Below are positions 8,971 to 18,467 of a DNA stretch of 64,000 nucleotides, piece after piece. Where the stretch lies: positions 136,665-200,664 of the forward strand of contig NZ_JXLE01000004.1 in assembly GCF_001886265.1 (NCBI RefSeq), written 5' to 3'. The stretch's first letter is position 1. Every line of letters starts with the position of its first letter. The position numbers and the translations under genes are program-made. Under the pieces are notes generated by a model that worked only from the letters and a program-made list of their open reading frames with translations, was not told the DNA's origin and did no database searches. The DNA comes from Enterococcus thailandicus (GTDB lineage: Bacteria > Bacillota > Bacilli > Lactobacillales > Enterococcaceae).

Positions 8971-10338
8971 GTGAATAAAAAAAGTTCGATAAAAGAAAGT
9001 ATCGCTGTGTTGGTGGTACTATTAGCAATATTAGGCGTTTTGATTATTGGGTTTCATTTGACACCACATATTCCCATCTTAATCGTTTTTATGGGTTTGT
9101 TATTTTATGGTAAAATCAGAGGCTTTTCTTGGGATGACATCCATGCAGGAATCGTGCAAGGAATCACACCGGGAATCATTCCAATTTTGATTTTTTTGTT
9201 GATTGGTGTGTTAGTTGCCTCATGGATTTTAGCAGGGACAATCCCAACAATTATGGTTTATGGCTTCCAATTGATTTCTATCCGTTTCTTTTTACCTACG
9301 GCGTTTTTGGTTTGTACAATTGTGGGGATTACAGTAGGAAGTTCGTTTACGACGATTTCAACTATCGGAATTGCTTTCTTGGGGATTGGTCATTTGTTAG
9401 GATTTTCTGACGCAATGACAACAGGGGCTGTGGTCTCTGGGGCATTCCTTGGAAACAACTGTTCACCACTATCTGATACGACAAATTTAGCGGCAGGAAT
9501 TGGTGGGGTAAATCTATTTGACCACATTGCAGCGATGCGCTATACGGATTTGCCAGCGTTTATTGTGTCCTTGATCTTGTATACATTGTTAGGTCAAAAT
9601 AGCCATTCGGCAGATTTATCAAATATTACTGGAATGATTGATAAGATGCAGGCGAGTTTTTGGATCTCTCCTTGGACGTTGATTCCACTAGTTATTTTAT
9701 TTGGTGGTGCAATTAAAAAAATTCCAGCTATTCCAACTTTATTAGTTGGTTCTTCGGCAGCAGTTGTCTTGGCGTTTATCCATCAAAAAATAACGATTCA
9801 AAAAGTCGCAGATATCTTGATGAATGGTTATCTTGCTCAAACCTCAGATGAAAAGTTGAATACATTGCTTTCTCGAGGAGGAATTATGAGTATGCTTGGT
9901 TCTGCCAGTTTGATTTTGTTAGCTTTGGCATTAGGTGGATTGCTAATCAAGTATGAAATCGTTGGGACGATCGTTCAAACGCTGCGCGAGAAAATGGATC
10001 GACCTTCACGTTTGATTGGCTTCACAGCGTTAAGCAGCATCGGGATTAATTTGATTGTCGGTGAACAATATCTATCGATTATTTTACCGGGAGAGACCTT
10101 TAAAGAGTCGTTTGAGCAAACTGGTTTACGTAAGACCTATTTGACACGCACGTTAGCTGATGCGGGTGCTGCGGTCAATTCTTTAGTTCCATGGGGAGTT
10201 AGCGGTACGTTTATTATGGGCACGATGAAAGTTAGTGCGTTACAGTACCTACCGTTTGCTTATTTTCCGTTGTTTGCACCAATATTTACAATAGCAATTG
10301 GGTTTCTTTTGAATAAGAGAATTAAATTGAAAAAATAA
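8971..10338 (+). CDS. nhaC: Na+/H+ antiporter, NhaC family
   Basis: This 455-aa polytopic membrane protein has the NhaC hallmarks GITVGSSFTTISTIGIAF and GAFLGNNCSPLSDTTNLAAG, and a C-terminal ADAGAAVNSLVPWG. It would exchange sodium for protons and support pH and ion balance. An nhaC gene at the end of the tyramine cluster is the known enterococcal arrangement. The start is GTG with GGAGAAGTGAG upstream; no in-frame ATG fits better. Confidence 0.93.
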   Translation: MNKKSSIKESIAVLVVLLAILGVLIIGFHLTPHIPILIVFMGLLFYGKIRGFSWDDIHAGIVQGITPGIIPILIFLLIGVLVASWILAGTIPTIMVYGFQLISIRFFLPTAFLVCTIVGITVGSSFTTISTIGIAFLGIGHLLGFSDAMTTGAVVSGAFLGNNCSPLSDTTNLAAGIGGVNLFDHIAAMRYTDLPAFIVSLILYTLLGQNSHSADLSNITGMIDKMQASFWISPWTLIPLVILFGGAIKKIPAIPTLLVGSSAAVVLAFIHQKITIQKVADILMNGYLAQTSDEKLNTLLSRGGIMSMLGSASLILLALALGGLLIKYEIVGTIVQTLREKMDRPSRLIGFTALSSIGINLIVGEQYLSIILPGETFKESFEQTGLRKTYLTRTLADAGAAVNSLVPWGVSGTFIMGTMKVSALQYLPFAYFPLFAPIFTIAIGFLLNKRIKLKK

Positions 10339-10387
10339 AAATAATCGGCATTTAGGACATGTATTGTCCTGGATGCCGATTATTTTT
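10338..10387. terminator. Bidirectional terminator nhaC / SemiSWEET gene
   Basis: AATAATCGGCAT and ATGCCGATTATT enclose an inner GGACA/TGTCC stem and are flanked by A and T runs. It can end both the rightward nhaC transcript and the leftward gene that follows. Confidence 0.85.
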
Positions 10388-10427
10388 GTTGAACAGATAG
10401 CTAAATAAGAACTGAATCATTTCTTTG

Positions 10428-10700
10428 TTATAGTGAAGTAAAGAAAGTGATAGCACCTAGAAAGATTCCTGGAACATTGGCAACGATGATAGGCCAGTCC
10501 TTTTCTTTTTTGAACGTACCGTAAATGGTCCAAATAATACAGTTGACCATTGCTACTAGAGGTTGGATAGGATTTCCCTTTGAACCAGCTAGATTATCCA
10601 TGATTTGTGGGATATAGGAAACGTACATCATCACAGAAAGAACCGATGCAACACGCCCGATGTGCCCAATAATTTTTTCTCTTTTTTCTTCGTTTTCCAT
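10428..10700 (-). CDS. SemiSWEET-like small membrane transporter
   Basis: This 90-aa protein has three hydrophobic segments and a PQ-loop-type motif in YVSYIPQIMDNL. Its size and pattern match bacterial SemiSWEET (MtN3/saliva family) half-transporters, which dimerise to pass sugars. The conserved Asn in MVNCIIWTIYG, on the third-helix side, fits that family. The substrate is unknown; its position beside the maltose island is suggestive only. It stands alone with its own terminator downstream. Confidence 0.8.
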   Translation of the reverse strand: MENEEKREKIIGHIGRVASVLSVMMYVSYIPQIMDNLAGSKGNPIQPLVAMVNCIIWTIYGTFKKEKDWPIIVANVPGIFLGAITFFTSL

Positions 10701-10803
10701 GTAAACACTCCTTGATTTTCACAATCGTTCTATCTAACAGTATAAAGTTTCTTGCGTTAATCGTCTAACTAAAAGAAATCAACTGTTATTGAACAGAAAA
10801 AAA

Positions 10804-10927
10804 GGGGGCTGAGGAAAAAGGAGTCCAAATAGAAAAAGCCTAAAATTTGTTTTTGAAAACGTTAATTTTAGGCGTTCTTTAAATTGAAAAAGGTGTTAAG
10901 AACGGCTGGTAGTTTTGTCGCAGTCTC
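10804..10927 (+). repeat. Type B intergenic repeat, copy 2
   Basis: This element aligns end to end with 1649-1774. It has GGGGGCTGAGG at the left, CCAAATAGAAAAAGCC, then the inner stem AGCCTAAAAT/ATTTTAGGC with GTTTTTGAAAACGTT as loop. It then has TTAAGAACGGCTGG and ends TTTTGTCGCAGTCTC. It lies between the ends or starts of unrelated genes and encodes nothing visible. Confidence 0.75.
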
Positions 10928-10961
10928 AAAAAGCGTTAGGATGGACGTCCTAACGCTTTTT
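10928..10961 (-). terminator. Terminator of the mapA-malR operon
   Basis: AAAAAGCGTTAGGA (10928-10941) and TCCTAACGCTTTTT (10948-10961) form a perfect 14-bp stem with A and T flanks, just downstream of malR on the minus strand. It would work in both directions. Confidence 0.9.
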
Positions 10962-10980
10962 ATTTTGTTCAATTATTTGG

Positions 10981-11994
10981 TTATTCAGCCAATGGAATGA
11001 CTGTTTCTCGTTTAATTAATTTATGAGGGATTACCATGCGAACGCCACTGCTTAATTCATCATGGATGATCTCTCTTAGCTTCTGCATAGCCATTCTACC
11101 TAATTCTGAAATATCGATATCAATACTTGTTAGGTAAGGGTGCGTTAATGTTGAAAAAATCGAATTATTAAAGCTCACTACTGACAAATCATCAGGAATA
11201 GAGTAGCCATACATTTCTGCAAGCTGCATGGTACGCAGTGCAAAAATATCATCAATGACAACCAAGGCAGTCGCGTTTGTTTTCGCTAACGTATCATTAA
11301 AAGTCAGATAGTCTTCTGGCTTTTCCAAGACGACGCTAGGGAAAGTGGGGAATTGATTAAGCATCAGCGCTTTTTGGTAACCAAAATACCGCTCAAAGTA
11401 TAAACTTTCATGCGTAGTATTTGTGACAAATAAGATATTTTTATGCCCATTTTGGATTAAAAATTCGGTTGCTTGTTTTCCAAGTAGTTGATTGTCGTTA
11501 TCGACATAAACAATATTATTTTCATGTTGATAAGGTTGTCCAATCAAGGTAAACGGAATCTGGTTCTCGTATAAATACTCAATCACTGGATCAGCGCTAT
11601 CTGAATAAACGAGAATGAAGCCATCAACTTGCTTTTGGAGGTGCATGCGTTTGACGTTCTCGAGCAAAAGCTCAAAATTTTTAGCTGTTGCAATCGCTGT
11701 TGTCATGTCATAAAGCCGAGCTTCGTCATTAATTGCTTCCATAATTTCAAGATAGAACGGATTGCCAAGTCTTTCTTTAGAATCCAGTGGGGGCAAAATA
11801 ACACCAACGGCATTGGATGTCCGCTTTCCGAGATTTCTGGCAGTCATGTTTGGAACATAGCCAAGGTCATCCATCACTTTACGGACTTTTTTCTTGGTTG
11901 TTTCCGAGATGCTTGGGTGATCGTTGATTACACGCGAAACGGTTGAAGTAGCAACGCCTGCTTTTTTTGCGACATCTTTTACAGTGATAGCCAT
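10981..11994 (-). CDS. malR: LacI-family maltose regulator
   Basis: This 337-aa protein has an N-terminal LacI helix-turn-helix (ITVKDVAKKAGVATSTVSRV) and hinge helix (NMTARNLGKRTS). A periplasmic-binding-protein-like effector domain follows. It is the last gene of the leftward mapA-pgmB-galM-malR unit. It should bind the two operators at 16013-16030 and 16232-16249, and so control itself, the maltose phosphorylase genes and malT. Regulon membership is inferred from gene order and operator symmetry. The ATG follows a weak GAAAGG ribosome binding site. Confidence 0.88.
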   Translation of the reverse strand: MAITVKDVAKKAGVATSTVSRVINDHPSISETTKKKVRKVMDDLGYVPNMTARNLGKRTSNAVGVILPPLDSKERLGNPFYLEIMEAINDEARLYDMTTAIATAKNFELLLENVKRMHLQKQVDGFILVYSDSADPVIEYLYENQIPFTLIGQPYQHENNIVYVDNDNQLLGKQATEFLIQNGHKNILFVTNTTHESLYFERYFGYQKALMLNQFPTFPSVVLEKPEDYLTFNDTLAKTNATALVVIDDIFALRTMQLAEMYGYSIPDDLSVVSFNNSIFSTLTHPYLTSIDIDISELGRMAMQKLREIIHDELSSGVRMVIPHKLIKRETVIPLAE

Positions 11995-12018
11995 TATTTT
12001 GCCACGCCTTTCTTGTAA

Positions 12019-13026
12019 CTATGAGGTAGTCATAAATTGATAAATTGTTTGGGTAACGCGTTCTTGACCAGGATGTAGTGTAATAGATCCCCATTCTGGA
12101 AAGTGAACGATGTCGGGTACTTCCTGTGGTTCAATAGCTAATCCGTAGTTTGAATGCATTTTCTGACCATTCAATTTAAAATCAGCATGAAAACCAGTCG
12201 TAGAAAATAATACCACACTTTTGTTAGAAGTTGCTACAGCCATCTGTCTACCTGATTGCTTTTCTTCTATAAGAAGTGAAGGTTTAGTTACTTTAGGATA
12301 ACGTAATAAAAAAACATCATCCAAACCAACTGGGTAAGCATCGAGAATTTGTTTTAGCGAATTTGTTTTCTTGAAGTTTATACATAAGTCGCTTTCTTCG
12401 AGTAAATTTCCTGTGGGTAATTTGTCAGAATCTAACTCCAACATTCCTAAGGTGTTTAGCGTCAAAGAATGCGTTAAAATATCTCTTTGTCCATTACCTG
12501 AAAGATTGAAATAAGCATGGTTGGTTGGATTAGTAATGGTGGTCACGTTACTGGTTGTTTTCGTGGTCATTTCAAGCTGATTATTTTGTAAACGATACGT
12601 TACGGTAGCTTTTATTGGGCCTGGATAACCAGAAAAAGTATCTTTTAAATAAAAGACCACGCCGATTGCATCAGGTTCTTCAAAAATTTCGATGTCCCAA
12701 TATTGAAAAGACCAGCCATTTGTTCCGCCGTGAATGTGATGTGTGCTATTGTTTTTTTCAAGTTGGTGATTTTTCCATTTGCCGTCGCGGATTCTCCCCG
12801 CGACAGGGCCGACAGTTGCACCAAAAAAACTTTTATCAGCTAAAACATCTTCGTAATTATCATAACTTAACAAGATGTTTTCAACGTTTCCTTCTTTGTC
12901 AGGTGCAAATATTTGATGAAGACGAGCGCCATAATTGAGAAGAACGACTGTTAAAAAGTCGTTCTTCAAAGTGATTTTTTTTAAATTGTGAGTAATTGGT
13001 GTAACGCGGATGTTCGGTTTATTCAT
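12019..13026 (-). CDS. Aldose 1-epimerase (maltose operon copy)
   Basis: This 335-aa mutarotase of the GalM family has a beta-sandwich pattern with [27 protein letters not shown] and a C-terminal [10 protein letters not shown], which carry the catalytic His and Glu positions. In a maltose phosphorylase operon it would interconvert alpha and beta anomers of glucose or of the maltose-derived sugar. It overlaps the pgmB stop by 8 bases, so translation is coupled. A second GalM-type gene at 44310-45344 belongs to the galactose locus and is clearly diverged from this one. Confidence 0.9.
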   Translation of the reverse strand: MNKPNIRVTPITHNLKKITLKNDFLTVVLLNYGARLHQIFAPDKEGNVENILLSYDNYEDVLADKSFFGATVGPVAGRIRDGKWKNHQLEKNNSTHHIHGGTNGWSFQYWDIEIFEEPDAIGVVFYLKDTFSGYPGPIKATVTYRLQNNQLEMTTKTTSNVTTITNPTNHAYFNLSGNGQRDILTHSLTLNTLGMLELDSDKLPTGNLLEESDLCINFKKTNSLKQILDAYPVGLDDVFLLRYPKVTKPSLLIEEKQSGRQMAVATSNKSVVLFSTTGFHADFKLNGQKMHSNYGLAIEPQEVPDIVHFPEWGSITLHPGQERVTQTIYQFMTTS

Positions 13027-13690
13027 GTTCTCGCCACACTTCTTTAAGGTAAGCTAGTGTTAATTCGGTTGTGTCAGAAACGATTGGAATATTTTCACCC
13101 AGGTCTTTCTTTTGACCAACGCCCACGGGTTGAGCGCCACTCGCCGCAATTGCTTGGATTCCAGCTCGCGCATCTTCAATACCAAGACATTCTTTTGTTG
13201 TTAAGCCTACTTCTTTAGCAGCCAGCAAAAAAATATCTGGTGCTGGCTTACCATGAGCAATTTTCTCAGGATCTGCGATTGCGTCGAAATAAGAAGTTAA
13301 GTTCATTTTTTGAAGTAAGAAAGGCCCGTTTTTACTTGCTGAAGCAAGAGCGATTTTAATCTTCGCTGTTTTCAAGTCTGTTAGTAGTTCTAAAATTCCC
13401 GGATAAACGTCTTTGGGCGTAATTGCTTGAATCATTTCCAAGTAATAATCGTTTTTTCTTTGAGCCAGCTCAGCAAATTCTTCAGCTGTAAAATCGTTCT
13501 CTTTATTTCCATAACGTAGCATTAAAGATAAAGAGTCTTCACGGCTAACACCTTTTAACTGCTCGTTGAATGAGCGATCAATTGAAATACCGATTTCTTC
13601 ACCAAGTTTTTTCCAAGCGTGGTAGTGATACTCAGCTGTATCAGTAATAACACCGTCTAGGTCAAATAAAACGCCCTTAAACATTTTCAT
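13019..13690 (-). CDS. pgmB: Beta-phosphoglucomutase
   Basis: This 223-aa HAD-superfamily enzyme converts beta-glucose-1-phosphate, the product of maltose phosphorylase, into glucose-6-phosphate. The nucleophile/acid pair is in [22 protein letters not shown] and [10 protein letters not shown] are typical of beta-PGM, and [11 protein letters not shown] carries the metal-binding acids. It overlaps mapA by 14 bases and galM by 8 bases, a tight translationally coupled operon. The pathway is clear from its neighbours. Confidence 0.95.
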   Translation of the reverse strand: MKMFKGVLFDLDGVITDTAEYHYHAWKKLGEEIGISIDRSFNEQLKGVSREDSLSLMLRYGNKENDFTAEEFAELAQRKNDYYLEMIQAITPKDVYPGILELLTDLKTAKIKIALASASKNGPFLLQKMNLTSYFDAIADPEKIAHGKPAPDIFLLAAKEVGLTTKECLGIEDARAGIQAIAASGAQPVGVGQKKDLGENIPIVSDTTELTLAYLKEVWREHE

Positions 13691-15971
13691 CTTCCTTTCT
13701 AAGTGATAGAGATAGTGTATTTGCTAATTCATAGGTTTTGTTATAGACAACGAAAGTTAACGGTTCACCTTCTAGTAAAGTGAAAGTGACTTGATTGTTA
13801 TCAACAACAACAGAGATCAAACGATTCCGATAATTGATATGGAAAGAATAGGCTTCCCAAGTTTTAGGCAAAAATGGTGCAAAACTTAATGTTTCGTGGT
13901 CTGTTTTCATTTGCGCAAAACCTTGAACGATCGCTAACCAACTGCCGGTCATTGAAGTAATGTGAAGCCCGTCTTCGGTATCATTATTATAATTATCCAG
14001 ATCTAAACGTGCAGTACGTTGGTACATTTCAACTGCTTTATCTTCCATCCCCAATTCTGCAGCCAAAATGGCATGGATGCTTGGAGAAAGAGATGACTCA
14101 TGAACGGTCATTGGCTCATAAAAATCAAAATTACGACGTTTCTCTTCAGTTGTGAATTGATCATTGAAGAAATAGATTCCTTGTAAAACATCTGCCTGCT
14201 TGATGAAGCAAGAACGTAAAATTTTATCCCAAGACCAATGTTGATTCAAAGGTAAGTCATTTGGAGAAAGGGCTGTTACTGGTTGTAGATCCTTGTCTAA
14301 GAAAGTATCGTGTTGTACAAAAATTCCTAACTCTTGATCTGTCGGGAAGTACATGTTTGTGGCAATTTCTGTCCATTTCGCTAACTCTTCGTCAGAAATC
14401 GTTGCAGTCGCTTCTTTTTTGAACTCAGAATACTTTTCAGCTGTGTAACGTAAGACCCAAGCAGCAATCGTGTTCGTGTACCAGTTGTTATTGATGTTGT
14501 TTTCATATTCGTTTGGTCCAGTAACTCCATGAATCATGTATTTATTTTGTCGTTTTGAGAAGTGAACGCGATCTGCCCAAAAACGTGCGATTTCAGCTAA
14601 GACTTCTAAGCCCTCTTTTTTCAAGTATTCTTGATCGCCAGTATAATTTGTATAGTTATAAATAGCATAAGCAATCGCGCCATTTCGATGGATTTCTTCG
14701 AAAGTGATTTCCCACTCATTGTGGCATTCGACACCTGTGAAGGTAACCATTGGATAAAGTGCGCCTTTTAATCCTTGCTGTTGCGCGTTGTGAATAGCTT
14801 GTGGCAATTGGTTGTGACGATATTTCAAAAGGTTTTTTGTTACTTCTGGTTTAGCTAAAGCTAAATAAAGTGGTACAGCGTAAGCTTCAGTGTCCCAATA
14901 AGTTGCACCACCATATTTTTCGCCAGTAAATCCTTTTGGTCCGATGTTCAATCGTTGATCTTCTCCATAATAAGTTGAAAATAGTTGGAAAAGATTGAAA
15001 CGGATTCCTTGCTGTGCTTCATCATCACCTTTGATGACAACGTCAGCCAGTTCCCAACGTTTTGCCCATGCTGCTGTTTGATCTGATTTTTCTTGTGCAT
15101 AGGTTTGATCAAGCTGAGTAAGCATCTCGATTGCTCGTTGAACTTGTTTTTCTTTTTCGACATCACGGCTGGTTAAAACAATGACTTCTTTATCAATAGT
15201 GAACGATTCGCCAGCTTGTAATGTTTTGGTGAATGTTGCTGATAAAGTCAATTCAGTTTCTTCATATGTTGGTAAAGCTAGCTCACCATCAATTAAATGA
15301 CGCATGGCAGAAGTTACAGTGAAAGTTTCAATTCCAAAGTTATTAGGGATTGTTTCGGTAGTTAAATAGCCAATCGCTTCTTTTGAACCGACTGCTATTG
15401 GCAACCAAAAATGTTCTTCATAATTACTGTCTTCATTTTGAACATCTCCGTCTAATTTTGAACGAAGCTTGATTGTACCTGTGCCTTCAAGCATTTCAAC
15501 AGTCAAGTGAATAAACGCAGCTTCTTTTTTAGATATACTTAGAAAACGTTCGAAAGAAAAGCGTACTTTATTTGTGTCAGTAGTGATCGTGAATTGACGT
15601 GATAGTAGCCCGTTCTTCATATCTAATTCTAGATAAAAATCTTCTGGCTGGTGTGTCGCTAAGTCGATTGGTTGGTCATCAATCAGTAGATCCATTGCGA
15701 TAAAATTCACGGCGTTGATTACTTTACCGAAATATTCTGGGTAGCCGTTTTTCCACCAACCAACTCGCGTTTTGTCCGGATACCAAACCCCTGCAAGATA
15801 TGTTCCTTGGTGATGGTCGCCAGAATAGCTTTCTTCAAAGTTGCCACGCATACCCATGTAACCATTTCCGATACTAGTAAGGGACTCTTGTAGACGTAGT
15901 TCATTTTTGTTTAGTTGATTCGTTTTGATTTTCCATGGGTCGATTTGAAAAAGACGTTTGATTTGTTTCAT
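13677..15971 (-). CDS. mapA: Maltose phosphorylase (GH65)
   Basis: This 764-aa GH65 phosphorylase splits maltose (or maltose-derived substrate) with phosphate into glucose and beta-glucose-1-phosphate. The general acid is E488 in [12 protein letters not shown], almost the same position as in Lactobacillus maltose phosphorylases. [13 protein letters not shown] and [16 protein letters not shown] form the phosphate and sugar site. The frame extends upstream to 16019. The ATG at 15971 was preferred because TAGGAGG lies 7 bases before it. It is the first gene of the operon and is driven by the promoter at 16007-16036. Trehalose or kojibiose specificity is less likely because pgmB, malR and malT surround it. 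Confidence 0.92.
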   Translation of the reverse strand: MKQIKRLFQIDPWKIKTNQLNKNELRLQESLTSIGNGYMGMRGNFEESYSGDHHQGTYLAGVWYPDKTRVGWWKNGYPEYFGKVINAVNFIAMDLLIDDQPIDLATHQPEDFYLELDMKNGLLSRQFTITTDTNKVRFSFERFLSISKKEAAFIHLTVEMLEGTGTIKLRSKLDGDVQNEDSNYEEHFWLPIAVGSKEAIGYLTTETIPNNFGIETFTVTSAMRHLIDGELALPTYEETELTLSATFTKTLQAGESFTIDKEVIVLTSRDVEKEKQVQRAIEMLTQLDQTYAQEKSDQTAAWAKRWELADVVIKGDDEAQQGIRFNLFQLFSTYYGEDQRLNIGPKGFTGEKYGGATYWDTEAYAVPLYLALAKPEVTKNLLKYRHNQLPQAIHNAQQQGLKGALYPMVTFTGVECHNEWEITFEEIHRNGAIAYAIYNYTNYTGDQEYLKKEGLEVLAEIARFWADRVHFSKRQNKYMIHGVTGPNEYENNINNNWYTNTIAAWVLRYTAEKYSEFKKEATATISDEELAKWTEIATNMYFPTDQELGIFVQHDTFLDKDLQPVTALSPNDLPLNQHWSWDKILRSCFIKQADVLQGIYFFNDQFTTEEKRRNFDFYEPMTVHESSLSPSIHAILAAELGMEDKAVEMYQRTARLDLDNYNNDTEDGLHITSMTGSWLAIVQGFAQMKTDHETLSFAPFLPKTWEAYSFHINYRNRLISVVVDNNQVTFTLLEGEPLTFVVYNKTYELANTLSLSLRKEDENV

Positions 15972-16006
15972 GATTTGCCTCCTAGATAATTCATATTGAT
16001 ACGTCC

Positions 16007-16036
16007 ATAATAAACGCAACCGATTGCGTTAGTCAA
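16007..16036 (-). promoter_or_regulatory. mapA operon promoter with MalR operator in the spacer
   Basis: Read on the minus strand, TTGACT (16036-16031) and TATTAT (16012-16007) are 18 bases apart. The spacer is exactly the dyad AACGCAACCGATTGCGTT, read here on the plus strand at 16013-16030. A LacI-type repressor bound there would cover both promoter elements. Assignment to MalR is inferred. Confidence 0.82.
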
Positions 16037-16195
16037 TAAAAATAATTCAAGAAATCTTTTTATTTTAAACGGAGTAAGAGAAAAGCACGGAATACTGAGC
16101 GTTTACGGTTATTTTGAAAAAATAATGTGATTAACAGGGAAAGAGACTAATAGAAGTAGGAAAAATTTTTTTGGCACTGATTAAAAATAAAGCAT

Positions 16196-16249
16196 TTACA
16201 AAAAATAAAACCCAAGCTATAATGGCAATGTAGCGAAACCGATTGCGTA
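16196..16249 (+). promoter_or_regulatory. malT promoter and downstream LacI-type operator
   Basis: TTTACA (16196-16201) and TATAAT (16218-16223) are 16 bases apart. Just downstream is the dyad AGCGAAACCGATTGCGTA (16232-16249), which shares the CCGATTGCGT core with the mapA operator. It is placed at the start of transcription, which fits a roadblock or occlusion repression site. It could also bind CcpA weakly. Confidence 0.82.
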
Positions 16250-16262
16250 AAGGAGAGAGAAC

Positions 16263-18431
16263 ATGAAGAAATTATTTAGTTTTGAGTTTTGGCAAAAATT
16301 CGGAAAAGCATTGATGGTTGTTGTTGCAGTGATGCCAGCTGCAGGGTTAATGATTAGTATTGGGAAGTCACTACCACTAATCAATCCAGATTTTGCACCA
16401 CTAGTTACAACTGGTGGTGTAGTTGAGAGTATTGGTTGGGCAATTATTGGAAATCTACATCTTTTATTTGCATTAGCTATTGGAGGTAGTTGGGCAAAAG
16501 ATCGTGCAGGCGGTGCATTTGCTGCAGGGATTTCATTTGTATTAATCAATCGAATCACTGGAGCAATTTTTGGTGTTACTACTGATATGTTGGCGAATGA
16601 AGAGGCATTTACTCATACCTTATTTGGTACAAAAATCATGGTTAAAGGTTTCTTCACTAGTGTTTTAGAATCACCTGCTTTAAATATGGGGGTTTTTGTT
16701 GGGATTATCGCCGGATTTGTTGGTGCGATGGCTTACAATAAATATTACAATTATCGAAAATTACCTGATGCATTATCATTTTTCAATGGGAAACGTTTTG
16801 TCCCATTTGTTGTAATCTTATGGTCTACAATTGTTGCTTTGATTCTTGCTATTGTGTGGCCAAATATCCAAGCAGGGATTAATAACTTTGGTCTATGGAT
16901 TGCTCAATCACAAGATAGTGCGCCAATTTTAGCACCATTCTTATACGGAACACTTGAAAGATTACTTTTACCTTTTGGTTTGCATCATATGTTAACGATT
17001 CCAATCAATTACACACAATTGGGCGGAACGTATGAAATTTTATCTGGTGCACAAGCTGGAACTCAAGTATTTGGTCAAGATCCATTATGGCTTGCTTGGG
17101 CAACGGACTTAGTCAACCTTAAAGGTGCTGGTGACACATCACAATATGCTTTTGTATTAGAAAATTGGACACCTGCACGTTTTAAAGTCGGACAAATGAT
17201 TGGTTCGTCTGGTATTTTAATGGGCTTGGCTTTGGCAATGTATCGTAATGTGGATGCTGACAAACGCTCAAAATATAAATCAATGTATTTCTCAGCAGCA
17301 TTGGCAGTTTTCTTGACAGGTGTGACAGAGCCACTTGAGTTCATGTTTATGTTTGCAGCAATGCCTTTATATATTGTGTATTCTTTTATCCAAGGGGCAG
17401 CTTTTGCAATGGCAGATATCTTGCCATTACGAGTACATTCTTTTGGGAATATTGAGTTATTGACACGGACACCATTAGCGATCAAGGCAGGATTAGGTGG
17501 CGATCTACTTAACTTTGTTCTGTGTGTCGTAGTGTTTGGTGTAGGAACTTATTTCTTAGCAAACTTTTTAATCAAAAAATTCAATTTTGCGACACCTGGA
17601 CGTAATGGAAATTATGACAATGACGGCGGGGAAGCAACGGAAACGGCAACTACAAGTGAAGGTGTAGCAAGCGAACAAGTTATTCAAATCATTCATTTGT
17701 TAGGTGGTAAAGAAAATATTAGTGAAGTAGACGCATGTATGACTCGTTTACGTGTGAGTGTCAATGATCGCGAAAAGGTCGGAGCAGAAGATGCTTGGAA
17801 ACGTGCTGGAGCAATGGGATTGATTGTAAAAGACAATGGAGTGCAAGCCGTTTATGGACCAAAAGCAGATGTTTTGAAATCTGATATTGAAGATTTGTTA
17901 AAATCTGGTGCAACTATTCCTTTACCAAAAAATAATCTAGTAAGTTCAACAGAAGAACAAACGACTTTTTTAGGCAAAGAGCAAGCGATTCATGCGGTAG
18001 CAACAGGAGAACTGATTGCGCTAGAAGATGTTGATGATCCTGTATTTTCTCAAAAAATGATGGGTGAAGGATTAGCTATTATTCCAGCACAAGAAACTGT
18101 TGTAGCACCAGTTGATGCGAAAGTCATTAGTATATTCCCAAGCAAACACGCAATGGGCTTGCAGACAACAGACGGCATTGAAATCTTAATTCATATGGGG
18201 ATTGATACAGTTGAATTAACGGAAACAGCTTTTGAAGTTTTTGTTAAAGAAGGACAAACAGTTACTGCAGGAACAAAACTTGCATCGATGGATCTAGCTG
18301 TTGTCGAAAAAGCGGGTAAAGAAAAAACAATTATGGTAGTTTTTACTAACAGTGATAAAATTGAAACGTTAGAAATCCCACGTTTTGGAAATGTTCAAGC
18401 GAATGAAGTGGTTGGAACTATCCATATTTAA
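16263..18431 (+). CDS. malT: Maltose PTS permease EIICBA
   Basis: This 722-aa PTS transporter has an N-terminal EIIC membrane domain (about residues 1-440). An EIIB domain follows with the phospho-cysteine in VDACMTRLRVSV (about 490-500). The C-terminal EIIA domain has the LIHMGIDTVEL histidine site. It imports maltose as a phosphorylated sugar and matches the enterococcal MalT type in architecture. The ribosome binding site AAGGAGAG is well placed. It diverges from the mapA operon with shared operator logic, so both are expected to respond to maltose through MalR. Confidence 0.9.
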   Translation: MKKLFSFEFWQKFGKALMVVVAVMPAAGLMISIGKSLPLINPDFAPLVTTGGVVESIGWAIIGNLHLLFALAIGGSWAKDRAGGAFAAGISFVLINRITGAIFGVTTDMLANEEAFTHTLFGTKIMVKGFFTSVLESPALNMGVFVGIIAGFVGAMAYNKYYNYRKLPDALSFFNGKRFVPFVVILWSTIVALILAIVWPNIQAGINNFGLWIAQSQDSAPILAPFLYGTLERLLLPFGLHHMLTIPINYTQLGGTYEILSGAQAGTQVFGQDPLWLAWATDLVNLKGAGDTSQYAFVLENWTPARFKVGQMIGSSGILMGLALAMYRNVDADKRSKYKSMYFSAALAVFLTGVTEPLEFMFMFAAMPLYIVYSFIQGAAFAMADILPLRVHSFGNIELLTRTPLAIKAGLGGDLLNFVLCVVVFGVGTYFLANFLIKKFNFATPGRNGNYDNDGGEATETATTSEGVASEQVIQIIHLLGGKENISEVDACMTRLRVSVNDREKVGAEDAWKRAGAMGLIVKDNGVQAVYGPKADVLKSDIEDLLKSGATIPLPKNNLVSSTEEQTTFLGKEQAIHAVATGELIALEDVDDPVFSQKMMGEGLAIIPAQETVVAPVDAKVISIFPSKHAMGLQTTDGIEILIHMGIDTVELTETAFEVFVKEGQTVTAGTKLASMDLAVVEKAGKEKTIMVVFTNSDKIETLEIPRFGNVQANEVVGTIHI

Positions 18432-18467
18432 AGGGAAAATCTGTGAAATAAAAAAGGAGTCAGACAA

